From contig WTXI01000096.1 of the NCBI GenBank assembly GCA_022376515.1, positions 1-64,000 on the forward strand: DNA of 64,000 bases, read 5' to 3'. The translations under genes and the position numbers were made by a program. The notes under the pieces were generated by a model. It was not told the DNA's origin. It ran no database searches and saw only the letters and a list, made by a program, of their open reading frames with translations. This document shows, piece by piece, positions 45,544 through 57,298 of the stretch. Each line of letters begins with the position of its first letter. The first letter of the stretch is position 1. The DNA is from Lactifluus volemus. Taxonomy: Eukaryota > Basidiomycota > Agaricomycetes > Russulales > Russulaceae.

Positions 45544-48136
45544 TCACTCCACTTTTTCTCTCGAGAACTGGATCACCGTTAATAATCTGTGGTTGGAATT
45601 GTGGCATCTGCTTACCAGAGTAACCACTGTCCCGTCTTCTAAAACTTCCTTCCTGGGCACAAAGCGGAATCCAAGAATGTGCGGTAATACCAGCCTCCAG
45701 ACGGCCCAATAAAGTACTCCAAGGGCCATGACGGATATACCAACAAGGCATAAAGGTAATAGGCCAGTGGAGGTGTGTCACCAACCTTGTTGGCTGGGCG
45801 CAAGAACGGGGCGACGAGCACTGCAGAAAGTCATCAGCTTCTCATACGTGAGGGTGGAGAACCGTAGAGACACACAAAAGATCTCGGCTACAAAGAAGAA
45901 TAGCGCCAGAGGGAGCCATACTACATCCTGGGATCAGTAACAAAGTGACAAGCGCGTACGATCGAACAAGATGCCTTTGAATGGCCTACGCAAGTGAGGC
46001 TTCCTCCACCGGAGATAAAACAGGCCCTATCGACATGACATGAGAAATGACAGAACAGGGACCGGTCAAACCGTATACTCACAAGAATCACGAACAAGTT
46101 GATGATCTGCGCTGGGTACACTTGAACATCCAATATAAAAGGGTATGCAACTTTCACCGGAGGCGCGATAATAACGATAACCTTGGACAGTTGTAGGATA
46201 GGGTTCAGGTAAGAAAGGCGTGAATGCTCACAGTAGCGATGAAGTGAATGATAAGCCCAGGGAATGGTGCGTTCTGGGTGGGCCAGTTCGCGGCCCAGAA
46301 GCGGTTGCCGAATGGCAGGGGGATACCTCCCTTTGCAAGCTCTTGGTTTATACGCGCAGCACCGTAGGCCTGTGCTAGCCCACATCAACCTGTGTCAAAT
46401 AAAGTAGAGCAAACGAGGCATACAGCATTGAAGACGTTCTGTAACTGTCGTGAGTGGACTCTTCTAATATCTGAGAATAAACTGCCCACCCTTCGAATAT
46501 TGAGAGAATGAAAAGAAAGAATTAACACAGCGTTGTGACGTACACCTCGGAGTCACTCACCCTAGCGCGCTGTGAGACAGTTAGTAATCGAACTGAAGAG
46601 GGTGTGACGGACGTACCTCAAGGCAACGAAGACGGTCAGCACTTTCTGCGCCTGTGCCCCAAACACGTTCTCAAAGAATAGCGAGGCAACTGTGGTGCCA
46701 GAGTCCAAAATGGCAGTCTTTGAAGATGCGCTGTATAGAAGGAGTCAGGGAGCCATCTTTAATTACGATGCATGATGCACATACGCAAAGTATGCTATGT
46801 TGGCAAAAATGTATAATATAGCCGTGATTCCAAGGCCAAGGGGCCCCGCGATCTTGAGAGTGCGGACTGGATTCCTGACCTCATTGAGAACGTAGTTTGC
46901 GTTTTGCCATCCGGAATAGGTAAAAAGGACTTTGAACATCGCAGTTGCGTACTAGAGAATTTTGAACTTCAGCAGAACGTATCGGAAATTAGGGGTATAC
47001 ACATACATCATTGCCACTATCAGAGCTACCCGCAAACGCATGGCGAAAGTTCTGGTATGGGTCTTTCACACGCGTCTTGCCGGACAGGACGACCCAGCCT
47101 GAGCTCCGGATATTACAAGACAGCCCCGTGAGAAACGCGTGCCTTACCAGTGACCACAATGAATGCGAGAATGATAGTTTTGACGAGCGTTAAAACCTGG
47201 AACAAGTGTGAGCATCGGTAGTCATATGGGGATGTAAAATCCCACCAACATTCATGATATAAACACCCAATCTCGGGGTCAAACCATGCACAGCGATTGT
47301 AAAGGAAATGACTAGTTTGCACCATCTAAGATCGAGTTGTAGTTCCAGAAAGAAGGCGGTCACGCACCTCCGATTGCTATTCCGCGAACCGCCCAGAGAT
47401 CCGCATCGTGTCCCCCGGCTACGAGTATACTTATTGGGGTCATCAAATGTAGTACATGGGAACGGCCATGAAAGGCATACTTTTCAGCGAAAACCTGAAC
47501 AGATCATGGGTAAATGTAGCGTGGGTTTGGTAAAGAACTCACAATACAGTTGCCGGATGAAAAATTAAGGATAATCGCATTTGCGGCAAAGATTACAGTT
47601 GCAAGGTACTTAGGTCGCGGTATACAGCTTCGAGGTACACTTTCTCACCACCGGAGCGCGGAAACATGGTGCCAAACTCTAGCCAGATAAATAGCCCACA
47701 GAATGAGAGTGCAAAGCCAAGAACCCAAAGCATCAGGGATGCACCGACGGATCTGACTGATCCAAGGATAGATGATGGAGTGGAAAATATTCCTGTCCCA
47801 ATGATATAACCAACACTGACACAATGTGAAAAGTGTGCCAGCAAAAACGCTGGAGAATGGACAATACTTGAGCATTGTGCAGGTGAAGACACCTAGATGG
47901 CGACCCATTCCACCTGCCGTGTCTAGTATAAAACGTCAAAACATGTTCCCGAAGACACAACGTTTCGACATCGTACCTTCTTCGAATGTGAGCTCTCCAG
48001 GGTTGGTATCTGAGGACGAATCTGAATGCATCTGGGCATCAGTCTCTTTCACGGAGATGCCAACGTCCATTTCATCTTTGGATCTCCAGCACCAACTGCT
48101 GGAGCACCCACTGAGTCGCTGACCGGCGGAAGGCAT
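45544..48136 (-). CDS. Mup1-like methionine/amino-acid permease, many introns
   Basis: Exon 1 47977-48136 (MPSAGQRLSG..., ends FEEG), exon 2 47868-47913 (GMGRHLGVFTCTML), exon 3 47543-47815 (VGYIIGTGIFSTPSSILGSV, LEFGTMFPRSGGEKVYLEA). Then come VFAEN-ILVAGGH, LTPRLGVYIMN, LTLVKTIILAFIVVTG, WVVLSGKTRVKDPYQNFR, MFKVLFTYSGWQNANYVLNE, AGPLGLGITAILYI, VASLFFENVFGAQAQKVLT, GGIPLPFGNRFWAANWPTQN, AYPFILDVQVYPAQI, GLFYLRWRKPHLRRPFK, and the end LEDGTVVTL...FSREKVE (stop 45544). The gene has about a dozen introns. It is an APC/LAT-type plasma-membrane transporter with about 12 membrane helices, and the order and spacing match fungal high-affinity methionine permeases. One base is missing at about 47619, between LEAVY and RPKYLATVIFAANA; the rest of the frame is sound. 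Confidence 0.85.
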
Positions 48137-50157
48137 GGAATGGGGTGGACATCATACGAGAGTTCGTGAAAGGACAACACCAGGAGTGGTGTCGCTGTGT
48201 CATTTTAAAAACGGTTCAGGTGGTCATTATGTAAAGGGACACCAAAGGTATATGGGGAGCTTCTCTGGGTGAGGCATCAGCGTTGTTCCGGTGAAGTTTG
48301 ATCGGTCCGCTGTGAGGTAGGACGAACGGTTGAAGAAGACGAAGCCGCGGCGTAGGGCCCATTCTCGACTATTCAGTTACTCTATCCCCAATGTAGCATG
48401 AAAATAGGTCTTCCGGAGGTCTTGTCACGCCCTCCCCCGGGGGCTTCTGCAAAGCATCTTGCCGAGAAAGTTTTCATACCTGGAGCCAGTCAAGTTCCGG
48501 TGTGTGCGTCTCAAGCCACAACTGACGAGCCATGTCATCAGGAAAACCCCCACTTGCTAATCTTGAGTAGCGTAACAATAATTGAAGTATACGATGCTAG
48601 CGATCGCCTAAGACATGTTAACAAACAATAGCGCGCAATAATACGCAATAACACGCCACATGCTCGCTAGACATTCCCTCGGCTAAAATCCAGCTAGCGA
48701 ACACCATTACTTTCTCCGGTTTCACCATTCTTTTTCTTAAGTTATTTGTCTCTAACTTAGTACTTCGTAAATGTGTTTATCAATAAATCGTTCATTTCTC
48801 GGCTAAAATTCAGCCAGTAAATGCTATTGGTGTACTAAATTCACGTCTATCATTGAACAGCTTTAGATGAATTGGAACTCCAATGCCCCTGTTGAGAATG
48901 CTGGCCATAAATTCCAGAGTATACCTCTACTAGTACGAGATACCCTCACAGGCTCTTTTGCTGACCCGCAATTAGTGGTCACATTGCGGAGTCTCGCCAC
49001 AGATTCTGCGACAGACCGACATGGTGAAGGAGGAGGTTTTGGCTGTCTTGGCTTCGTGAAACAGGCAGTTCAAGGGCGATCAAAGTGTTCCCGGTATCGC
49101 CAGTTCTCTATTGACAGGTCAATTGAGATGACGCCCTCGCATGCGATGGAGTCAAGTCGTGATAGCGAAAATACTCTGCGAACTTGATTGCAACTGGGCA
49201 AGCCTCGCCCTTCACCCATCTACGCCCTTCCTGTGACTCTGATTGATCAAATTTCGAGATGAAAAACAGATGCAGGGAAAGTATATGAGCGCCGCAATGA
49301 CCTGGATCCAGGACTGTTGAAAACTTTTGGGAGAAATTACTACTACCCGTCACCATCACGGCCTCCGCGAGCTGACCGAGTCCGCAGTGCTGAAGTTCGG
49401 AAAAAGGTCAGATGACTTTGAAGTGGGTGATTGAGATACCTTTTTGGGTGTAAAAGTCCAACATCAGCCGGTCCGGTGATATCCAACCCCGGAAGCGAGG
49501 TGTATACCGTTCACGGCCAAGAGGATTCTTTAGAAAAACAAGGAAATGCCGCCAGTGATCCGCCACTGCGGAGACGGCACTGCACTGAAGCCTCGATTAC
49601 TAGGCCATGACATGGACTAAAAGAGATGTTCTCAAAATGCGCTGAAACTGCGATCGGGGCTCCATCTCGAGGCGTTGTGGCTCACTTTCGCATCGAGTCA
49701 CAAGTTGACCAGTTGACAGCTTGGCGGAGAGGAGACCATAGCTACAAGCTACTGGGTTGAGTGCCAGTGATGGAGATCAGAAGGGCTTGAAGGGACACTG
49801 GCACTTTGGGGAATCAATACAACTAGCTGAGTAAGTCCGACATCGCAATGAGGGGCTGCCCCTTTAGCTGAACGTACCAGTGGCTTACTTATCCGAACCG
49901 ACCTTGGCATCAATTCGTCGCATTGTCACAGTACCAACTTGCCTACTCTGGCTTTATTTCAATGGAACAACAGCCGCCAGAAAGCAAACATGTTACTATA
50001 ACTAGGCCATGTTTTACATTTCTAGACAAATTAACAGAACATCCAAATCCAACCTGGGACTTAGGGGGTATCAGGGGATGGGAGCAACAGTAGCAATCGC
50101 CACTCCCAATTTGTTGTACTGTCCTCGGGCGCCTCCCGTGTCTAGGGAGTCGCAAAA
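48137..50157. other. No supported gene
   Basis: 48137-48400 is the permease upstream side. The remainder has only short frames. Two nearly identical words, CTCGGCTAAAAT(C/T)CAGC, occur at about 48680 and 48798, a short dispersed repeat. Confidence 0.5.
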
Positions 50158-50457
50158 CTAGCCTCCAGGACGGAACCAATCCCACCAATGTTTTTTACCC
50201 TCCCCGGGGTCTAGCGGAGGGGCTGGATCGGTTGGCGGGGGGACGGTAAGCATATTCGGGTCTACAAACCAAACGAATCGGGCGTCCTTGGTGTTCTGTC
50301 GAGCAGCTCAGATAAAATAAAGGTCGAGGCTGGACCTGCACGACCGTACCTTAATATGATCCGGGTGGTTCGAGTTTCCGTCAGTCAGCACCTTGATCGG
50401 CACAGCCAACGAAGCGAGGGGAACAAGTAGAGCAGTCAAGAATATGAAGAACAACAT
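50158..50457 (-). CDS. Small secreted protein, 81 residues, two exons
   Basis: Exon 1 50350-50457 begins MLFFIFLTALLVPLASLA, a textbook signal peptide with likely cleavage just after SLA, and ends HPDHIK. Intron 50296-50349 (54 nt, gtacgg...gacag). Exon 2 50158-50295 reads NTKDARFVWFVDPN, then a Pro-rich stretch (TVPPPTDPAPPLDP) and the end KKHWWDWFRPGG, stop at 50158-50160. Exons of 108 and 138 nt give 82 codons including the stop, with phase-0 splicing. There are no cysteines after the signal peptide. The end is rich in Trp, Pro and Gly. I do not recognise a family; size and secretion signal fit the broad class of fungal small secreted proteins. A longer upstream frame (to 50580) lacks an ATG near a signal sequence and is taken as leader. 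Confidence 0.7.
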
Positions 50458-51972
50458 TATGGTCAAAGGAGTGCTAAAGTGATTAGATGTTTGGGCGAGG
50501 GTCAGCCTGTCGGGTGTGTCACCGTGGGCCGTGTGCTTGAAGGAACGTGTGCCAGCGGCTTGGCTACGCAAATATATCATAAGAGTTAGAATGACGACGA
50601 TAGAAGGTATACATACCTAGATTACGAAACGGGGACGCGCGCAAAGAGAGACGAAGTGGGAAAAAACTGATGCCCTTACTGTTAGTTTAGTCGAAGCATT
50701 TAAGTGTTCGTCCATAGTAAGTATTCGTATAGCTACCGATTGCAATATTGAGTCAAAACGTGTAAAATAAGGTATGAACGAGATGAGACGACGAGCGCGC
50801 GGCGCGCTCGATCTGCAGGTGAGACTGCACCCTCATGAAACTCGAGGGGGGGCCTCAAATTTAGTAACACTATCTAAAAAGAGTATCAGTCAATGAGAAG
50901 GATGAAGTAGGTGTCGTAAAACGGCCTGGGCGTCCGTGACCCAGTTCGGGTTGCCCTCAGGGCGCCGGGCCGGTGACGATCGATGGCGCCTTCCTCGGGC
51001 TCTTCTGCCCTTGCGGTCAATGCTCTCAGCCCTCGTCATCCAACATCTCGTCCCACTGGCAAAGCGCCACTATGTTCCAACAGGAAGTAATGAAGAACTT
51101 GAAAGGGTTGGGAGATGAGGGAGGTCATTGGAATCGAGGCGACTTTTATCAAGGCTTTTTGTGTTGAAAGATTACAAGTAAGCTAGTGCACGGCCATGTT
51201 CGGTCTTTCAGAGACCCCGAAAATACGTGTTAGAAAAAAACTGCCCGAGGGGAGTGAAGGAGAAGAAGCACCTCGGGTGCGCACGCGACTCAATCCGCGT
51301 CGATCTGAACAGCCCGTCGTCACCACCCCCGTCGTTTCTGTATCTGTATCCACCCAGGCATCAGCAGCAGCACTTCCATTTTCATCATCCTGTGCCTCTC
51401 CCCATCTCCGAGTCCGCATTCGAACTACAGCATGACGCGCATGCAGGGTACGCGAGCGCGGCCACGATAGTGGTACGAGTCATGATGATGTGCTGGCGTG
51501 AGATAGAGCATCGGGGGACCTCGGCCAGAACGTCCGAGTCGTGGTTGTGGTAGTAGCTTGACCAGACACTGGCGGAGGATCCATCATGGCGTGATGCGAG
51601 GTCGGGACCGAGGGTGCGGTAGTCTGTACAGTCTCCAGCTGCCGCGCTCGCGCTCGCTCGTGAGGCACAAGTGCCGTCGGGGTATTTGAGACATTTGAGG
51701 TCGAGGGTGGGTCGCTGTTTGCGCGGCGCAGTCACCTCCGGGAGGGAGCCCAATCGCTGCTGAGCTTCAGTCCGTGTCGGCCTCATTCTGAGGGCGGGAG
51801 AGAAGAGGCAAAGGTAGTGATGGTGGAAGAATCAGGACTAATTGGTGCAAGCTGGGCATACGACGAGGGTTCAGTCCAAGCAATGTCCGTACTGTGTCAG
51901 AAGGAGCCTTCTACGCTTTCAGGCGATCACGACGTTTCGGTCATCTGTTGAGCCTGGAAGTCCTAAACTGGC
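50458..51972. other. No supported gene
   Basis: Short frames on both strands only. 51183-51786 has overlapping low-complexity frames (minus strand 51385-51786) that could be the 3' end of, or a neighbour to, the 51973-52746 gene, but no join is convincing. Confidence 0.45.
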
Positions 51973-52746
51973 TCATCGGATGGGTGGAATGTCTTGGGTC
52001 TCGGCAGGAGCATCCACGACAGGGTGCAGTTCGGACTCTGGAAGCATAGCGGGATGACTGGCGGGTGCGTGAGCGATCTGGTCCTGCTGCCGCGCCCTGC
52101 TTTCTTCTTCCCAGGTATCCCACTTCCATTGTTCGAGATGGGTGGGATAGTGATACTCGTTTGAGTAATGGGAATGAAAGTCGCGAATAGACGTCGGCGG
52201 GTGGAACGACTGCGAAAAGAAGGGAGTTACAGCAAAACAGGGTACTCCGCATCGGTAGGGTCAACGTACGTCTTGGACACGCTAACCGTAAACTCCTTGA
52301 ACACGCCGCTAAATTTTCGAAATTGACCAGCTGCCGCTCCGTGTCGATCCAGATATCCTCGTACAACTCGACCACCACGAACTGTAGCTGCCCCCTTTCG
52401 AAGGCAAAATGTTGGAAGTAGACTTTGGGGGCCGCGTGTGCGGTGTGGACGCGCGTTGAATAGTCCATAGACGCATAGTTGAAATCGGTCCGTCCGTGGG
52501 ACGCGGAAGTGAGGCGAGGCGGGTGTCAAAATCGTAGCCTACAGCCGTAGCCGTAGCAACTGCACTGCAGAAGAGGCATGTAGTTGCAGACGCCATAGCG
52601 TTGCTCTGCACCATCGGTGAGGTATCTGGGGCGTCTGAGTCATGGTCGTAGACATCAGTGACCGCAGGGGGTGACTCGAAGAGGAATTCCGAGCTACTGG
52701 CTATGGGGCGGGAGGGGGGACGCGAACCCTGAGACCGTGGATGCAA
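51973..52746 (-). CDS. Unknown protein, coding signal in three joined segments
   Basis: Minus-strand segments read like one protein: DFNYASMDYSTRVHTAH, APKVYFQHFAFERGQL, QFVVVELYEDIWIDTERQLV, then in the next frame KFSGVFKEFTVSVSKTY, then after a probable intron (about 52211-52268) SFHPPTSIRDFHSHYSNEY, HLEQWKWDTWEEESRARQ, stop at 51973. The switch between RQLVNFEN and SGVFKEF (about 52316) fits one lost base in AATTTAG. The N-terminal part (52530-52746, with a possible membrane segment SATTCLFCSAVATATAVG) is in yet another frame and may not belong. I do not recognise the family. The Asp/Glu/Trp-rich C-terminus suggests a soluble domain. Confidence 0.5.
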
Positions 52747-53002
52747 GTGGCACTGGCAGTAGAGGGGGAGGCATCGATTGGCGATGGTGGGTGTTGCAGC
52801 GCCGGTCGCTGGTATCAGGAGCCGTAAATGTGGCGCCAGCGCAAATTGAAGGACGTTGACGCGCCGCGGTGTTCGCGGCTACCCTCGGTGCCGAGGAATG
52901 AAGCGACGCCTATCAAAGGGGATAATGGGGACAAACGGGGAGCGAGGAAATTAAAAAACACTACAGAAAAGTCAGTGAGGGGGAAGAGTGAAGGTAACAT
53001 AC

Positions 53003-53028
53003 CTAGTACTAGTACTAGTACTAGTAGC
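53003..53028. repeat. CTAGTA microsatellite
   Basis: Four direct copies of CTAGTA; the unit is nearly self-complementary (ACTAGT), so the tract can fold back. Confidence 0.85.
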
Positions 53029-53632
53029 AACACCTGACAGGGAAGCTTGCCCGGACTGCAGCCACGAGATCCGAATACATTAACGACTATGATACGAGCC
53101 TGCAGGAAGGCGCTTGGAAAGACGCCTGTACGTCAAGACAATAACAGATGTAATTTCCGACGTCGGCGTCAGTCACTTCTCATGCCATGGTGCTGTAGTA
53201 CTTGGGCTCGGAATTCTTCATACCTACAACTGTAAGGATTACGCGTCCTCAATCCTCAAGAAGCTAGACGCTACAACCTCGCTAGGTGAATGCAGGGGCA
53301 AACTTTGTTTTTGAAATATATAGTTGACAGAGCCAGCTCCGAGTCATACACACTTGAAGATACAACAAAGCTTCCCGTTTCGTTGAACGTCCTTATTCCT
53401 TACAGTATTCCTCTTCGCGCTCTCCTCGCTGAGTTCTCCTCCTGTGCTTCCTGCGTTCAACTGGAAGAAGCCTAGCCGAAGGGCGTAGACGGGTTAGTGG
53501 TATAAAACATCTATTATTCGTTTCAACTTACCCGACCCTCGCTCGCTTCGCGCTCTGGGTCACCTCTGGCTCTGTTGACGAGCGTCGTCGCAACGAAGTA
53601 CCAGCTGCGGGTCAATGATTGAATACAAAGAG

Positions 53633-54749
53633 TCAATACCCCTGCCGATGAAGATGCCCCGGGCCCTGCTTACCTTCGTCGCGGCGTCCGCCTCTTGTCG
53701 GACTGGCTAGTCGTCTCAAATGGCTATCGTCAGACTGTCCGACCGCCTCGGAGCGAGCTCCACCACCGCCACTCTCCTGCCCGGATTCATTCTGGGACCG
53801 ATTCGCTTGCGCTTCTGCAGACCGGCTTGGCTGACCGCGGTCTTTTTCCGGACCGCTCGGTAAAGTATGTGCGCTATGCGGCGACGGTAGCGGAGGATGA
53901 TCGGCAGTCAGCTCTGCGGATTGTGTGGTGCCTTCGGTCACCGGCGGGAGGAGATATTGTTCTCGCACGGCGCCATAAGCAGCTTTCACATAGGGCCTGA
54001 AGAGAAGGGTGAGCCACTCGTGGACGACCTCGAGACCCTGGTCCTTGTACAGCCCGCCTACGAAGGCCTATGGAAATCTTCAGAGGAGCGTCACCGCGCT
54101 AGTAGAAGAATGCTGGTACCTTGAAAACAAACACTGTGGGGGTGACGATGGGTCAAAATGTCCGCGCAAGCTCACGGACAGTAGACGTACTTCGCACACT
54201 CGGCAAAGCCTTGAGGTGGTGAGCTTGATCTCCTGGAACATTTATTTTTTCATGTAGCCCGTACAACACAGAACTAAATGCAGGAAGTCAGGTATATCTG
54301 ATCGCACGATAATGAGGCCATATTACATTTCTGCGAGTACGTTCTTGCACTTGATGCGGTCCCTCGCTTTCTGGAGAGTCACAGTGATTGACTAGACCCT
54401 AGGGATATGACGACGCATCGGCGCACCGAGGACGGGCCAACCCGCAAGCTCGGATAAAGTTCTTGAATCAAATCAGTGACGGCCAGACCGATCACTTGGT
54501 CTCCGATTTGCCCTAATCTTACCAGAATTTAAGCTGAATATCAGAAACAGGAGGACGACGAGCTCACCTCTCATTGTGGGAGCCCAGGTCGCTTGGGGAG
54601 GCCTGGAATTTATCCCTGTGACCTGTAGCCAGGCTGTTGTGTGCGAAGACCTGCGCCCGAATTTGTCTCGACTTTATCGTCGGGAGTGTCGGCAGCGACA
54701 GCGTGGTAAATGCAGCCCCAGGGTCGAGAAGGGAGGGAGACTCGGACAT
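53633..54749 (-). CDS. RNase III-fold protein A, catalytic acids replaced
   Basis: Exon 1 54568-54749 (MSESPSLLDPG, LPTLPTIKSRQIRAQVFAHN, ...HNE), intron 54518-54567, then RLGQIGDQVIGLAVTDLI, ELYPSLRVGPSS, intron, KARDRIKCKNVLAEI, intron, SVLYGLHEKINVP, a mini-exon ending FVFK, then AFVGGLYKDQGLEVVHEWL, LLFRPYVKAAYG, and a polar Gly/Ser/Arg-rich tail to the stop at 53633. All joins keep frame. The order matches RNase III: TH.S motif (here AHNS), NE.LE.LGD signature, second helix bundle, DxxEA.(I/V)GG.Y motif. Compared with bacterial RNase III, the signature LE-x-LGD is LGQIGD, and the D..E pair of the last motif is F..K. So three of four catalytic acids are gone while the fold is kept. Known families with an inactive RNase III fold include mitochondrial ribosomal mL44; whether this is one is open. 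Confidence 0.68.
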
Positions 54750-57298
54750 CTGTGCACGTAAGAAAAGGCGAGGAAGGGGTGAGTAGCAGGGCCAGGAGGG
54801 TTTAGAGGCCTATGGAGATGGACCTACCTCGTGTTTCCGGCATTCAGAAACCATGCCATCCAGGGTTAGCTCAAGCGAGGGGGACCACGAGTCATCTCAC
54901 AAATGTCGAACACAAGTTACGTGGATATTGTTCCTGCTAGGTACCATGTGTTGCTGAATTCCTACCCTCTGGCAGGAACGGCTTAGTGTCATATCAAAAG
55001 GAATTCGTAGGCTGACTCCAAAGGCTGTGACAGTTCGGTATGCATTGTTGGGCTGGCGCTGCTGGACAGCTGCATGACGACCAGGTGTTGTTATCGCAGG
55101 TTGTCGCAGGTATCAGAGAACGGACCGGGTTGGGCGCGGGAATCCTTAGCCCGAGCAACCCGATGTTCCTAGCATTTTTGGGATTCCCTTGACGGCCTGA
55201 TGTTTCTAAATGAAGTCCTTTGCTCACATTTTAGCCCCTTTCTTGCGAGTGTGATCCCACCGCAGTTTTTGGGGTGGTCACCACCTCATTGGACAGCACG
55301 TTTTCATTTGGTGTCGTCCTATCTAGGTCATGAGCAGTAATTTGTACCTCGCTCACGACGGTTCCGGCATAGAGTGTGGTCTCATGGTCTCGAGCTTCCC
55401 AAACGAGCTTAGGACGGGGACGTCCAGCAAATGGTGCGCTCGAGTTGTCCGGGTTCAGAAATCGAGTCGAGACTATTGTATGGACACCTGATCACGAACC
55501 CCTGAAGAATTTCTGTTGGATCAATATGTGATTATATGGATTATAGTCACAGTAGACCCGTGTATACTTAAGTACTTCTGACATTTTCCATGCTCGAGTT
55601 TGCTCACCCCAGGTGACCTAAACAGCACATCCGCATGTACGCATTTCCAGATCCGCTGCGGATTATAATATAATAATATTGACCCGAGTTGAATGGCGGC
55701 AGGTAGAGGACCGACCTGTAACTAGTCGCAGCCTCTTTGACGTGCAGGGACGGCCCGAAATTCCCGGTACTTTGAGTGTCTGTTTCCTGTGCTCCATATG
55801 TCCTCTTGTGCCTGTACAAGTACAGAATTCATTGATGGATGACAGCAACCACGGCATCGACCCTGACCTAAGGTTGTTTAACCTGAGATGGGAAAATGAG
55901 AGAAGGAGCCTGAGAGCCTGGACCACGAGAGTTTATTCGTGAGAGCGAATCGAACTGAACCCGTCACCGGGCCGCTCGATTTTATATTCAACATATAGTA
56001 ACATTGTGTAACTTACCATTGTAGGTGTCCGGAGGTGACACCGGATAAGCTTAACGGCATGCACTGCCTGAGCACGCTTGGATTGAATAAGCCGCTCAGA
56101 CGTTAGTACGACATGATCATTGAAAAAACCAAACTAACCGTCAAGCTAAACATCGGATTGGCGACATTCTCTCCCTTCTCAGCACTCCTGTCAATATCTT
56201 TCGGTTAGTGTGGCGGTCAATTTCTTGGTAAAGAATGATCGCTGCCAGCGCCCCATTCAGGGGATTTCGGTGAGCATAGCTGATTGGTTTTATGGAAGGC
56301 CTTTCACGGCATATTGTCGGATATTTGTTGCTACTTCAGGCTCTACTTTAGGTGCTCCTGAAACTTGCTGGGTCTATGCCGGAATGCAGGTGTCATTCAA
56401 GTTGTATTGCTTCCACCGCGTGATCGTGGTTTATCGCTGTGCATCGTGAGACTTTTGACAGCCGCCATTCGGCGGCATTTTCAAACGTGCTTTCCTTGCG
56501 CTGACACACTCGTTTCGTTCACTGCAACGCTCGAAGAACGCGAGTTGGGATGGTGGGATGGGCTGCGCCTCGAATTCTGCTCTCATATATAATCTTGATG
56601 ATAGTTCCAAGCTTTTATCGCCCTTTAGGTCCGTCATACTAACTTGTCTGAGTCAGGCTTGTAAGTCAAAGGTGACAGGTAGGCACAACAATTCCCAACT
56701 TGGACACATGTCTTTCCGTGTTTTACACTCTTGTGGCGCCAGATCCATAGAAATCAATCTTCTGATGCTGACATGCTGGCGCTTTGAAGTTTCTTTCCTC
56801 TTTTCATAAGATGAGCTGAGGGCGCTCACGAAGCCGCTAAGTAGAAAGTTCCTATCAGGTTGAATCTGGCAAGGGTTGACCAACAACTTAAGAGTTTCTT
56901 GTGCCCATGCCCATGGCGCTGTCCCTCTTTGTCATGGTTGAACCTTACTTTTGTCTTTAGGCTCTTCACAACGCCGCTCGTGACCCTGTCCCATAATCTT
57001 AAAACGATTTTCTCACTAGCGTAGAATCACAGTCGTGCAAATGAAGATAAACCATACTAGATTCAACAATGACTACTGGGATTTCTTTGTAGAAGATGAA
57101 TGGTCTTTCCCTGCTCGGCAGAGATCAAGCTTGAACGAATATAGAAGATGAGAGGATTAGAAGTCAGATGGAGAAAGAATGATAGGCATGACAGTTGATC
57201 GCGCGGGCTTCAGTCACACTTTCCCGATCCCTGCCTAGGGCCTTCAGGTTAGATCCGCATCATCAACGCGATGGGAAGTGCTGCAGACACGAAGTTTA
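54750..57298. other. No supported gene between the two RNase III-like genes
   Basis: Only short frames on both strands. 54750-54900 is the upstream side of gene A. Confidence 0.45.
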
